From the NCBI RefSeq assembly GCF_963855985.1, contig NC_087099.1:14662001-14726000 (forward strand): a DNA stretch of 64,000 nucleotides, read 5' to 3'. The stretch is from Ostrinia nubilalis. Taxonomy: Eukaryota > Arthropoda > Insecta > Lepidoptera > Crambidae. This document shows, one piece after another, positions 33,708 to 46,306 of this stretch. The notes under the pieces are model-generated. The model had not been told where the DNA came from. It saw only the letters and a program-made list of their open reading frames with translations, and made no database searches. Made by a program: the position numbers and the translations under genes. The first letter of the stretch is position 1; each line of letters opens with the position of its first letter.

Positions 33708-36700
33708 CTCGAAAGATTTTTGTGCTAGCCTTACAGTAACCCTAGCACGAATAACTCTCGATAAGTCGTATCTAAGTAATTGTATTCCGGGCACAGGCCA
33801 CTACTATCAGGCGATATTTCCAAGTGGACGAGAGAGATACAAATACCTACAAATTACCTAGATTCTTAATTTGAACCATAAGCGGTGGAAATGCAGTTGC
33901 TTTGTTGCATAAAATTGTGAATCTGGATGTAAGATTGGCACAATTTGACCTCCATCCCGTTTCTTTGTAGTCGAAGCGTTCCGTGTACAGCAGATAGGAT
34001 ATCACTGTTCTAGAAGGTTCCACTGTAACTAAGGCTTGATCGGAAGGTCGAGGGGTCGATGAGATGAGTTACACGTGTTCATGTTGAATATGTAGCGATA
34101 ATAACGCCATTTTGGTACAGACAGCAACAAAATTAAAGGAAAATCTTTAAAAATTCCAAGTAGGAGACTGAGAATCTAAAAAATCAAAAGATATCCAATA
34201 TGGAAATGGCTTTTTTAGTTTAGTATGGTAAAAAGTAGGACAAAGCCTGTCAAAATAAGGATATTTCTCCTTCTGTCGGTACTTGTATTAATGATGTTTA
34301 TTGACATTGGCGTTACGAGTCATCACAATAGAAACACGATAAGCTATCGCTGGTAATGCTAGCGTAATCTAGATTTTATCGAACAGATGCGCAAGAGTCG
34401 ATTGGCGATCGGCTGACGTTACCACGTGTTTATCCATTTATTACTATAAGGAAACAGTCCTAGGTACTTAAGATTTGCTGCTTTATGTAGTTAGGTAGGT
34501 AGGTATTCATAATTTCTAAATGATTTAAATAGGCAGTTCGAAGTTTCATTATGTAGCAAGTTGCATTACCCCCCAGTTTCTGAGACAAATATTTATTTGA
34601 ATCTCGAGTATGTATGTATTCTTATTCAATCACATTATTCTCTACTTCTTTGTTTGGGACAGGTAGGTGTCTTTAAATGAACATTATAGGTACATATGTG
34701 ATGCAATTATTTATCAAAATTATTATTATTCACTCACTCGCGTATCAAGTGATTATTTTCCTACGCACTTCGTCCGTAACGATTCGTTAAACGATATAAC
34801 GAACGATCCGTTACGAACTTATTTATCGAAGGTCATGATAAAACTTGCGAAATGTACTCGTGTAAGCGAATTTAACTGTTTATTCAAAGCAAAGACTACA
34901 ATGCTGTTATGAATGCTCTAGGCAAAGATTATCAGGATCAGAACAGGTTTCATTATAGATCACCATCAGTCTTTCACTGGAAATTGCGACCTGTGGACCC
35001 ATGGATCGTTAGAGTCAAGTCACTCTTCGGAGCGGACCTAAACTCTCTACTCTCTTAGCTTAGCTATCATCCAGTCCTGGATTTATCAATAGGCCGTAAT
35101 AGGCCGCGGTCTAGAGGCGGCAGCGTCCTAGGGGCGGCAGATTTCAGAGGACGCTTACCTACTCGATTTCAGAAGATAAAAGTCAAATGAGATCCAACAA
35201 CACCGGGAGGCAAATCTCTAAATCCGCCACTTCTATCATCGATAGGTCTTATGGATAGTTAATATGGATATTTGACTAATTTATGAACACTTCAGAAATT
35301 CCCCTCATGAAGTTTTGTCACGCTCCTACCACTCTCCTATCCTCTATTAAACATTAAAAAGAAGTGAGTCAGTGTAATTTTATTAAAAGAATCATGTGTA
35401 GCACAAGCCATACTTTGTATCTAGAGAAATTTTAATTATTTAAAACAAATGATATCTACTCATTTGCGAATAATTTTAACTAGCTAGGTTAATTATCATG
35501 ATACGACTAATGAGAAAATATACTTAATTTAAAATTACCTATATTTTTTTATAATTAAGTGGCATTGTTGATGAGCCTTCCTATCAGCCCAGCACGCCCC
35601 CTCGTGGCCAGTTAGTGGTGTGATTGTGTTGCAACATACTAATTTGTTGCAAGAAAAGGTTGTTATTTTATTTCTATTTTAAAACATTTATTATGAATTA
35701 TGATTATGACACATCATTTGATAAAAAAAAAGATTGTGCAACATTGTAATTTTTTGACAGAGGATGCTATAAAGTAAAGATCACCTGACTTTCAGATAAG
35801 GTCTTATTTACTTTTATTAGCTAACTTCCGTTCCTGTTTATGTATGTAGAATACCATAAAAATAATCAATTTTATGCATAGTTAAAAAATCTACTCCGAA
35901 GTTGGTCGTTGACACTTTGTAGAGTCAACATAAACCACGGGGACTGAAGGCTTCAGACCATGGTTCATCTACTGAAGACTACGGAAAGCTGCTTGTTGTC
36001 CTATTCCTGCACATAGGGAAAGCTGGCTAGGGCCCCTGGACATTCCCATTGGGATTGAGGTCGCAATTTTGGTAGGGAATGTTGTTTAAAAAACATAATA
36101 ATTTAAAAATAACAAAATTTTATGTGAGTTGACTAAAAGACCATATTCAATCTGCCACGAATTCCACTTTGCCATGAGGGGAAGTACTTTGCCCTGGAAG
36201 TTCAAACTGTCATTGTCCAATGAATAAGCCAAAGAGATTGTCTGGAAAAGAGCAATCCAATGGGCTATACTCCAATAGAGTAGTTGACTAGCTGACCTGC
36301 CCCATTAAATTGCGACCTAACTTTTAAGATTACAAAAAAAGAAATAACGAAAATATCAATATAAGCGCCACCTTCCCGTGATCTAGACGTTCAAAGTCCT
36401 AAAATAGTGGCACGAGCGGATGCGAGGCTCGGATAACGGTGTTGAAGATTAGCAGCCAAATTACTATAACAACCTTCTCGGGGTCTAGACGTTTAAAGTT
36501 CGACTCACGCCCTATCATATCAAATAAAATACCAACAGGGCTGTCAATTCACAAAAAAATACAATACTTTTGAAACTGTAACCCGTCGCCTTTGCATTAT
36601 GAACCACATTAAGCTCAATAATAAATCAAAGCCTATCGAATCGCGCAAACGCGTCTTACAATTAGGATAGAATATGGTAGAGAAAAAGCATAACCTTTTA

Positions 36701-39110
36701 TAGAAATAGTGTTTTGAACCGTAATAATATCTAGTAGGTTAACAAAGCAGGGTTAGCAACCCTAGTTGCCAATCTCGTAATCGCACGAGTCCTCATATCA
36801 CCCGAGCGGCGCGTGCGCTAATTTTAGCTACCTGCTGTTAGCAGATGGCTCGCAAAATGATACAATGTTTGCGGATGTTTCGTCAGCCAGCGAGGTTGAC
36901 GACTCCGCTGCAAGATCCGTCTAAATTTTACAAGTTTATGATGTGGGAAAATAGTTCTTTGCGTTATTCTCACCACAAATGTTACGCTCGGTAGAGAACG
37001 GCAGATTAAAAGATAATCCGGAATTGACTACCTAATAGAAAAATTAAAATTAAATGTATAATCATGAGTAGATTATATCGAGGATCTTCTACCACACTTC
37101 ATAAAAACATTTAGGTTAAAACATAACGTTTTCATAGAAAGAGAAGTGGAAAAGTTGTGGGTGCTGTAAAAGCTACAAGTTTAATTATACGCAGAACTTG
37201 CCATTGTACTAATGTTTCCTTGGCTTTTAAAATAACTTACTTCGGCCCTCGAGAAGTGTGGTTCTAAAAAAGAGTATAACCCGAGTTAAGAGTTAATAGG
37301 TTGCGGAGAAAGAGTTAGTCAAAGTCGGCCAATTTTTAAACCAGTAAATTATTTCCCATCCTAGGCAAAACTAAGTTCAGAAAAAGTGGTTCATCAATAA
37401 AATCTAAAATAGAAAAGTATGCATAAAGTTCCCTAGTTTGTCCAAAAGGTTAAGAAACCATATTAGAGGGTAAATATCGTTGGCTAAATTCCCAAATACA
37501 CTAACTGGTTGACACCGGATCTTCGGATGTAGGCTACTCGATAACGGCCCACAAATTAATTACCTTGCATGAGTAATGTGAGTGATTCCTCTGTTAGAGA
37601 TTCCACAACGCGGCGGAGGCGTGCCTTGGGCTCAGATAAGCACACTTCATTATGTACAAACAGTAAAAACTTGCATAATAAACATAAAAATCACAACTTA
37701 TTAAGGAATTATGTCATGATCAAGAGCAGAATATAGATAACTGGCGCTCGCGACTTCGTACGCGTGGATCCGGCTTTACCCCTTTACTTAGAGGTGGAGT
37801 TTTGCAAAATCCCGTCTTAGTGAGCCTACATTCTAAAAGCAACCCGGGTCCATGCAAATTTTGAAACTACTAGCACTTGTAGTTTTTGAGATTTTGTGAT
37901 GAGTGAGTCAGTCAATCAGGGACCTTTCGCTTTTATAGTTAAAGATTTAAGAGCTTAAAAGAAAGAAAAGCTTTGTCAAACTGTTTGTATTTTATACATT
38001 TCTGACACTAAGTAAAGGTAAGGTAGAGTCGCTCTAAGCGTCAGGTGGTATGGAAATGTTGATAATAATAAATAGACGTTACTAAAAGTATGATGATTAA
38101 TAAATTCGACCTCTACATTCTATTAAATTATGACATCAGTTTGAATTATACTTACACGTTGAAAGAAAGAAATAAAGAAAGAAAAAACATTTATTCGGTA
38201 GCAAAAAATAAAACAACATTTTTACGCGACTCTACAAAGACGACAAGCGGCACTCTTGGGCGCCGGTGGACTTGTGGCTTAAAAAGTAATCCATGGCATG
38301 ACATGCTAATCGTCTTAAGCTGATTAATATCTATCAAATTAAAGAGTGATGTCACCATTATATAGGAACTGTCACTTTGATTGGAAAGGATTATGTTAAC
38401 AATGCGATAATCACAAAACTGTACTGCGCAGTAAATATTTATACTGATTTTCAAATTGATAAACCAATTAAGTAATCATCGATCAATTTAAGCAAATGTT
38501 TGTTATCAATCAACAAAAATCAATAATTAATTATAATCCTTTAGTCGTTAGATACTTAGTTATTTTATTGAAGAATTCATTTTTAAATGATGAAATATTT
38601 CGCGGGATTGCTAAGAAAATGGAAGTCGAAACTTAGATGATTTAATGTCCTGACCTCTTGAATCAAAACCTAAATTATAGACGGAAATTCTGCTATAAAA
38701 ATAACACATTTTCATTTAAAATAATCCTCAAAATGTAGGTACACTATGAAAACTATTTTTTTTATTATTGTTCAAATTCTGTAATATTTAAACTAAAAAG
38801 CATTTCTCAACAAAATGAAAAGCTTTTTCAGCTCCGCAAAAAATACTTATTTGGCATTGATGAGTAATTGAGAATGTTACTAGGTATGCAAAATCACTTA
38901 AAACCTATGTTACAGTTAAGCTTTTACATTTACAAATACATTAGTTTTTATTTCATTCAAAAATACCCAGTAGTTATGATTTTATAGGCATTCAAAGTTC
39001 GCTTAAATATTAAGTCCCGCCGACGGTCACGTGACCCCGCGTGACGTACATTCACAGCGTCCGCTCACTAGAAAACGGATATAAACATACTTAAATATTT
39101 TTTTTTTTGT
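33708..39110. other. Long stretch without recognised genes
   Basis: About 5.4 kb of AT-rich DNA. Only minor items stand out: a possible repeat with GGCCGCGGTCTAGAGGCGGC near 35104, and an inverted AGGTCGCAATTT/AAATTGCGACCT pair at about 36057 and 36308. Open frames are short and compositionally random. It could be intron or intergenic; the sequence does not say which. Confidence 0.5.
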
Positions 39111-39139
39111 AAATACACACTTATTATACATATTAACAT

Positions 39140-39480
39140 CCAGACCCATCACAGAAATTAAAATTGAACCAAACCCAAACTTGATGCGATTGTGTCGTTT
39201 TATTGCGAATTACCTTCCAGCTCCATCATTAGACCCCGATTACTATATAGAATTAAAATACTCATCAATACAAAACGAACGAGCCCAAACTCGATGCATT
39301 TAAGTCGTTTTATTATAGAGTTCCTATGGCCACCTTCCAGCTCTATCATCAGATCAGCTCCATGTCATCATAATATTGAATGGTCATCCAAATCACATGT
39401 GTTTGCGAAATTTCAGCTTAATCGGTTGCCTGGAAGTGGGTCTTAATTCAGCTTGCAAGATTCCACCCATACAAATATGA
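39140..39480 (+). repeat. Two-unit repeat resembling a retroelement tail
   Basis: ACCTTCCAGCTC-ATCATCAGA and the flanking strings CAAACTTGATGCGATTGTGT / CAAACTCGATGCATTTAAGT occur twice, about 115 bp apart, followed by CACATGTGTTTGCGAAATTT and CAGCTTAATCGGTTG. The organisation is like a non-LTR 3' UTR; the assignment is tentative. Confidence 0.45.
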
Positions 39481-40233
39481 GCCAGTCATTGTAATATGAC
39501 GTCACGCGCATAAAATGGCGGGCAGGCCGCCGCCCGCACTTTTAAAATTCAATATCTTGGAAACTAATTGACGTATCGAAATAATTCTTTCACGTGTATT
39601 TTTTATTTTTAACAGAGAATACAGAAAGTTAAAAAACAAAATTAGTGAACATTCTTCATTGTCTAGACTAATAAATTTTTAAACAACCTTAAAAGGTATC
39701 CTAGTATAATATTCCAGTATCCTAGTATAATATTCCATTTATCAACCGTCGGCGTTAGCAAATACCTTGCTGATAGTGGTGGTGGTTTCATGAATTTTGG
39801 CTAAGGTTTACCTAACAGTGCATGGGCTTAGTCACGTTCATTCTAATCTAGCGTGCGTTACACTATCTACCGATTGGGGGGTCACCACTGATCACACGTC
39901 TCGACGTCGTTGCGTCAGCTATCTTGGAAAAAAGTAGGTATTAATAAATCCGCGTCTGGCTTCGGGTTTATTTTAAGTGACATACTACGACGCAGAAACG
40001 GTTTTTTTCCTTTACGATATACGATTTTTTATCAATTATGAATGATTAAATTAGCTCTGACCTCTCATTTAAAAAAAGACAATTGTGGATATTTAGAATA
40101 GAACAGCCAACTAAAATTATTTTTACCTCATGATTTTTGAAGAAGTATCTAGGTACGAGTACTTATCTTTTTTCACTCTGGAAGTACATAGTAATTATCT
40201 AATTTATGTAGAGTCAATGGATGTATCGTTGTA
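39481..40233. other. Intergenic DNA with a short tandem duplication
   Basis: GTATCCTAGTATAATATTCC is present twice in direct succession near 39697-39737. Nothing else is recognised. Confidence 0.5.
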
Positions 40234-40704
40234 CAGTCACGGAATGAAAAGGTTCGTCAGTTTTCAAATTGATTCCTTCAACGAATCGCGAGCACATATT
40301 ACCTTTTGAAACTATGTTACAGAATAATCTCGAGTTAGAGAAAATATCTTTAACTGTTCGTCAGTAAAGTTCAAAATTATTCAGATCAAAGTTGTTTGAC
40401 GATTTATCTTGTCAAGAAGATTATTATGATTGATAAACTAAAACCTTCTTGTTGGTTCAACCTGCCATTATTATTTCTTATAAAATAAAAAAAACTATTG
40501 TCAATTGGTCAATGTCATCATTGCATTGCACTGATGGGATAGAAAAATAAACAAGCAAAACCTTATTCGTTAGCAAACGTCATATTTATTTAAATGTTAG
40601 CAGCACTGTTTCTTGCACTGTTATGTTGGCAGGTTTGACTCTTACAGTACCTAGTGCAAGCGAAAACCGACACTAAGGTGACGAACCTTTTCATTCCGCG
40701 ACTG
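40234..40704. mobile_element. 471-bp Tc1/mariner-type MITE
   Basis: The ends CAGTCACGGAATGAAAAGGT and ACCTTTTCATTCCGCGACTG form a 26-bp terminal inverted repeat with one mismatch, flanked by TA on each side (40232-40233, 40705-40706). There is no transposase. The right flank, at about 40710-40775, is an RTE-like 3' tail (TTTGTCCAGCAGTGGACGTT then GAAACGAACGAAAGAAAG). Confidence 0.85.
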
Positions 40705-40775
40705 TACAATGTTTAGGGGATGTGTTTGTCCAGCAGTGGACGTTATTTGGCTGAAACGAACGAAAGAAAGATGAA

Positions 40776-42985
40776 GACCTAACGCAGGTATTTTAACTGA
40801 TCGGTTAGTTGTGCTTAGATTATAGTCTTATACTTATGATAATCCATGAATCATAAATATCTCCTTTATCTAAATCGTATAACGTTAAACTGAGCAGGTG
40901 CCAGGTGCCAGGTGTTTGTTGTTGTTTTATCTAAACCTTCTAATAGTAGGTAGGTAACTTACTTGTCCTTTGAGCGGTAGATTAAATCATCAAAACATTT
41001 CTTTGTCTCAGTCAAAACGAGTAGGTAGAGTTAGTATAGAAATGAATGCAAGCAGGCATTTCAAGAAGTAAAGTAGAGCTTGACACCTTCAGGCTCTAGT
41101 GGAATTTGTAACAGTTGCATTCTCTTGCTTAGAAAGTCCTAAGTTTATAACATGACACATTGATACACTAAAATGCATTCTGATATGGCTCTGCAACTCA
41201 GAGGGTAGGAGGAAGGGATGGAAAGTTTAAATTGAAGAGGCAAACAAATGCTATTGGAAGCTCCATTTACTTACGTCATTCTGCTCTTTAAAGTCTGCTA
41301 TTTGAAAATGACCCTAAATAATTTGATTGAATTTAAATTAATTAACGGTAGCGATGATTCACATTTTATTAAATCAATGGAAAACCGCGTGTACCTACGT
41401 CACTGTAGCCAAATAAAGCTTACAAGCTCTCCGCCGTTTGGTGGCCTAGTTTCAAGGGAATGGAAGTTTACTTTATTTTTATTACTAAGCGAAGATGCAA
41501 CATGTGTAAGCTTTACAGAAATTTCATCACTAACTAATATTTGAAGTAGATAATTTGAAAATGCGTAAGTAATTATCTTCTTTACCAAAGCATTCCAAAA
41601 CCTAACTAGGATAATTCAAGTAGTTTACATTAGTTTTAGTTTTACTTAACTACCGAATTTTTTGTTAAAAATACATTTTTAACATTATTTTTCATAAGTT
41701 TATTGTATTCCTAGATACTAAGAGGTATGATAAATTTTACTAATCGAGCGATATGAACAATATTGAGGTTACATTCGGCTGTTAACCGGAAACTGGTTGG
41801 GTGGTCAATCTGACCCACCCAGGGCAAATCATTTCTTAGACTTAACTCACTGATACGGCTGTGCTCGTACCGTTATTTAACCTAGATAGATAAACACACT
41901 AGGAATCTTTACGTGCTCGAGTTATTTATAGTAAAACGATCCAAGGTTTTTAAATTTCATTGACCTAATTGTGGGATCCATTAGGTGAGTGAGATATCAA
42001 GCATGGAGGTCGAGGTACCGAACCTAGCTCACATTTGTCAATATTATGAGGAGATAAGCATAATTAGGTGTCTGGCAGCAGGTTAATGATACAAGTTAGA
42101 TCAGCCGGCCAGACAGGCATGATAATGGACGATGAGCATAATTTTATTGATGACTAATTTAATCATGATCATAGATTGGCTGTAAAGTAATCGATTATAG
42201 ATTTAACCACACGTTATTAATAGAAGAGATGTCTTTAATACTGTTAGGTAACGATATAAATAAATGATAAGTGCTATGAAATAAACGCTGTCTACCGTCA
42301 AAGTTTATCGTATGTCTGTAAAGAGACATCCGAATTGGAACTGAATTAATTTTAAAATTGCCAGATAACACTTGCTGAAAACGTGAATGATTTTTGTAAG
42401 TCGCAATTCTGAATGACATTAAGAAGTTTTAACTCGCTCCCGATATGAATATGTCGGAGATAAGCTTCCATCGCTGTTACGGGTGACTTACTACCGATTT
42501 AATGATAGCAAACCCGGTGTTTGCATCGGCGTATGCTTCACACGTAGATGCGTGTAGCTATTACGTGATATGATAACACGTTAATATCTGATCCAAAATC
42601 AAAGAAATACTAAGCTATAATTGAAATTGGGATAGGTCAGCGGTCACAATCTCAACAGTTTAAAGAATTATACAACGCCGACCAACTTTGCATCATCATA
42701 TGATGCTATTATTAAAAAAGTCAATGAGATAGAGCCACTTCTACTCGCTTATTTGACTGTAATCTTAAATAAACAGCAATGCTAATCAAACAGCCCACTA
42801 ATTTAAAACGGAAAGAAATGGCCGGTATCTCTAAGTTTTTATTGCCACGTGCTACGTTAACCCACCTAGTTATGATAATTTTACTACAATGAGCGGTGGA
42901 TGTGTGACATTGAGGCGCAGTCAACGAACCTGCCGATATCACAATTCGGCGGGTTATCATGCACGCGCCAGATAACCCCAGCCTC
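40776..42985. other. Intergenic DNA, nothing recognised
   Basis: No supportable gene or element apart from the promoter beginning at 42986. An ORF at 41248-41544 shows no recognisable domain and was not called. Confidence 0.45.
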
Positions 42986-43020
42986 TATATAAAACGAGAT
43001 TTCTTAACGAAATCATCAGT
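42986..43020 (+). promoter_or_regulatory. TATA box and initiator of the small secreted-peptide gene
   Basis: TATATAAAA at 42986-42994 lies 32 bases before the A of an arthropod-type initiator TCAGT at 43016-43020 (ATCATCAGTTCAC). This is the canonical TATA-to-start spacing. The predicted leader 43018-43179 contains no ATG before the start codon at 43180. Confidence 0.8.
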
Positions 43021-43179
43021 TCACTTACAAACGCCACACGATAAAGTAACAAGTTCCATAAACCGCAAAGACTCGAAGGGGCTTCCGTTTATTTACAAAC
43101 AATCCGGCGTTCTGTACGTGCACATCTTCTAAGTTTCGTCAAGTTAACGAAGAAGGAGTCAAGTTATTTTTGATCCAAG

Positions 43180-43362
43180 ATGCGTCTGCTGCATATTCTG
43201 GTGGTGTTCCTGGCGGCGCTGGTGTTCGTGGCCGAAGCTCGCCCAAAACCGAGTTACATCGGCACCCACAAAAACAAACGTTCTTCGCTATGCCTGCTGA
43301 AACTCTGCAGCCTCACGTACCCGCACCGCGTGCAGAGGCTACGCAGCAGGATCCGACAGTGA
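43180..43362 (+). CDS. Small secreted peptide precursor, 60 aa, unknown family
   Basis: The first ATG after the predicted start site opens a 60-codon frame, with A at -3 in a good context. The N terminus MRLLHILVVFLAALVFVAEA is a textbook signal peptide. The mature part starts about RPKPSYIG and is strongly basic, with a dibasic KR in HKNKRSSLC that could be a convertase site, a Cys pair in SSLCLLKLC, and an Arg-rich end (VQRLRSRIRQ). It could be a neuropeptide-like or cationic host-defence peptide, but I do not recognise a family. The TGA overlaps a good donor sequence (CA|GTGAGG at 43360), so a spliced, longer form cannot be excluded. A longer overlapping frame from 43170 starts only at TTG and was rejected. 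Confidence 0.6.
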   Translation: MRLLHILVVFLAALVFVAEARPKPSYIGTHKNKRSSLCLLKLCSLTYPHRVQRLRSRIRQ

Positions 43363-44853
43363 GGGGGCAGTTTGGGTCCCATAGCCGTGACGGGTTAAAT
43401 ACTTCAACATTCGCGCACACAAAAGGACATCAACTGTTTGGAGCGGCTCGCGCAGATGTCACCGTGTTAACCCTTCGGACGTCTAACGCCTATTTACCAC
43501 AAGGACTGGACTTAGCCGTTCTATTAATTTTTGTGGAAACTAATATTCCTATTTATTCGAGTATCGACTCGGTATTCTTGGCCTATATTAGGCCGCCGCC
43601 TAACAGAAGTAATCTGTACTTAATCGTAACTTGTAGTATTCATTTGTAATGTAGTAAATTAACAGTGTTAAGGATTTACGAAGTAAATTTTTTATATTGT
43701 TATTAAATTATTAGCTGTATTATAGACACAGCCTAAGTTATGTAACAAATGTAGTATTGTTATTATAGAATAGTATTTATTGTTTAGTTTGGCAGTTTAG
43801 ATAAAATGGTATTGTAATACTAGAATTTATTAACAATTTATAAAATATATTCTTGATTTTAAAATTTGTTTCTTTAATTTATCAACTTGTCATTTCGACG
43901 AAACTTACCTACTACTAACTTACATAGTAGATACCCACTATGAGTATTAAATGAAACCATTTCATTACTAAAGCCATTTTTAAAACATATATACAACTTA
44001 TATCAAAAAGTTAAAGTTCTAATTTAAAAACTCCAAAATGAAAGAAAATTATAGTATCTAAAGAGAAATCAGTCAAATTTAAAGATTGGCCTTATCCTAT
44101 TAGGAAATCAATTAACCCCTTATGATAAGACTGTGTTACATAGAGCTACGCAAGAGTGGGTCAGTTTGCGTCTTCCTTCCCCGACTTACTAGGTAGAAAG
44201 TTTGTGAGTGCAGCCTTACAGTATCGATAAAGAAGAACTACAATGCTGGCAGTATCGCCATTTCCCAGTGTTTATCGCCGTATTAATAGCTGCCTATAAC
44301 TCCAGCGCATCATACGATGTTAACCTATCGCCTCCACTCGTGCGCAGCTAGCATAATCGACCTTAACCCCCTGGAATAAGACCCAGTATCGCCGTGAACC
44401 CTTAACCCGCGGTTCTCTTTAGTGATTAAGATAGGCAACGTGGGTGGGGCACTTTCATACGTTAATAGATATTAATGTCATGCGCTCTCCGACGTAACCA
44501 AATAGGGTAAGAGTTTATCTGCAGAAAATGTGCGAAATCAGTACTACATTGCGTGAGTTCTAACAAAGGCTCTATAACCAGGCGCTCTATTTGTTAATCA
44601 ATATCTATCACAATCTGTTTCACTATTCAATATATTTTTCCACTATTTTCACTCCTAACAAAACAAAACTTTAAATAACACTTAATAACATTAAATACTA
44701 AGCATAAAATAAGTTAAACTAACACTACTTACCCTCTTTATTTCATAATTTTCAATTCATTCTGTGCATACATGTTAAGAGTTGCGGTTTAGATTAATCT
44801 ATGGATTATTTATTATCTGTGCCTAAATATGACTGTAACTTGTTTTGCGAGCC
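43363..44853. other. Probable 3' UTR then intergenic DNA
   Basis: The first few hundred bases are likely the 3' UTR of the small peptide gene. No canonical AATAAA is seen; ATTAAA near 43703 could serve. No other gene is supported up to the piggyBac-type element. Confidence 0.4.
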
Positions 44854-44857
44854 TTAA

Positions 44858-46302
44858 CCCTATACTTGGCAAAGCCGGTTTTGGTTAATATTTATGATTT
44901 ACACTGTAAATATTGGATTTAGGACGAGTAAAAATCATGTAAAAAATACGAAAAAAAATCTTAGGTATGTAGTTTTGGAAATATAGTATGTATCTTTAAG
45001 TGCACATTGCCAGCTTTGTAATAAATTAAAACATGGTTTATTTGTTAGAAGAAATTAGTTATTTAAATGAAAATTACTACAAAACCTTACGCTATACCTT
45101 ATTTGAGAAATAAAAAATAAGTATCTTTTACAAAAAACTGAAAACAAAGTAAAAAAACCACTTCAAAGTCTGTAACTCCTTGCAAGTATAGCTGCATTTG
45201 AATGTATGAGAACCACTCCATCAGCTTCGTTGGAGTACCTCCTGAATCGCAGACCCCTCTTACCATCCAGGAGATGCAAATGCAGATAGGACATATGGGA
45301 ATCCTGCAAGACCATTAAAAAAATACGAGGGGTATTGACGCCAACTGATACCGAACTGTGTTCACGTTTTCGATTGAAGATAATTTGATACCTAACTTGC
45401 AGTGGAAACGCAAGATAGCGGAAATGGATCTCTGGAACTCCCTGGGAAACTATTCAGCAATCGAACTGGCTGAAATTCTTCAATCACCAGCTTTATAACC
45501 AGATACATGCAGCAGCCTGGATAGGCTGCTCGCTTTTTGGGGTGATCTGGCTTGTTTGGAGTAGGAAGATAACCACCCAAGAGGATCAGGAGGCTAAAAG
45601 CGGTTTCTAATTCATCAGCTAAAGTGTCACCGCTACTGACTTTCGACCTGGTTCCAGATTTTGGAACCGGAACTAGGATATTGCGCTCCTGATTTTGTTG
45701 CTGATGCACTAAGTTGTCCAAAAAACAACGATTATTTATTACATGAATTAAAACTCACATCACAAATTATAATTTACAGCTTTTAATATTATTAACTATT
45801 AACATAATCCCTTTTTTATGCGATAAAATCTATAAAAAACCCATAAAATAAAGTCAACGGGAACCTGGCGGTGTGTCTTTAAAGATACATTCAAAATTGA
45901 AAGTAAATTATTACGTATCTGACAATGTGCATTTCGAGATACATTCGGACAATCCGCATCGTACAGAATAATTATACAAGTTTTGGGTTGAAAAAACAGC
46001 ACTATCATCAAGAAGCATTTATTTACTATCCATATTACTAGATATAATCACCAATATTCTTTAAAAAAACACCGAAAATAATTAAAATTATCAGCCGGTG
46101 CTTAGACGCCTGTCAACGGTCTGACATTTTGAATATTACTGTTAAATCTGTGCAGCCTGTAGCGATTCTATACTGTGTAACACAATCTGTAGTATTTGGG
46201 CTAATGTTATATTTAAAAAACATTTGAAAAAAGTATTTGGTTTCTCCTCCATATTTTTGTTTTGGTCAACGTATCTTTAAATGCACAATGCCAAGAAAAG
46301 GG
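44858..46302. mobile_element. Non-autonomous piggyBac-type element, 1.45 kb
   Basis: TTAA flanks both sides (44854-44857 and 46303-46306), and the ends CCCTATACTTGGCA and TGCCAAGAAAAGGG form an imperfect 14-bp terminal inverted repeat. A subterminal motif near GTATCTTTAA-TGCACA-TGCC occurs at about 44990 and 46270, with partial copies at about 45870 and 45925. An internal minus-strand frame (45392-45721) has no recognisable transposase motif, so the element appears decayed or non-autonomous. Confidence 0.75.
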
Positions 46303-46306
46303 TTAA

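Noticed and set aside
36840..36995. Small 49-codon frame starting MARKMIQCLRMF
   Set aside because: No signal peptide, domain or promoter evidence; indistinguishable from a chance ORF.
43170..43649. 159-codon frame overlapping the small peptide gene
   Set aside because: It starts only at TTG, in another frame from the signal-peptide ORF, and its composition looks random. The ATG-initiated frame at 43180 fits the promoter.
45392..45721. 109-codon minus-strand frame in the piggyBac-type element as a transposase
   Set aside because: No catalytic Asp motif or Cys-rich C terminus of piggyBac transposases could be seen.
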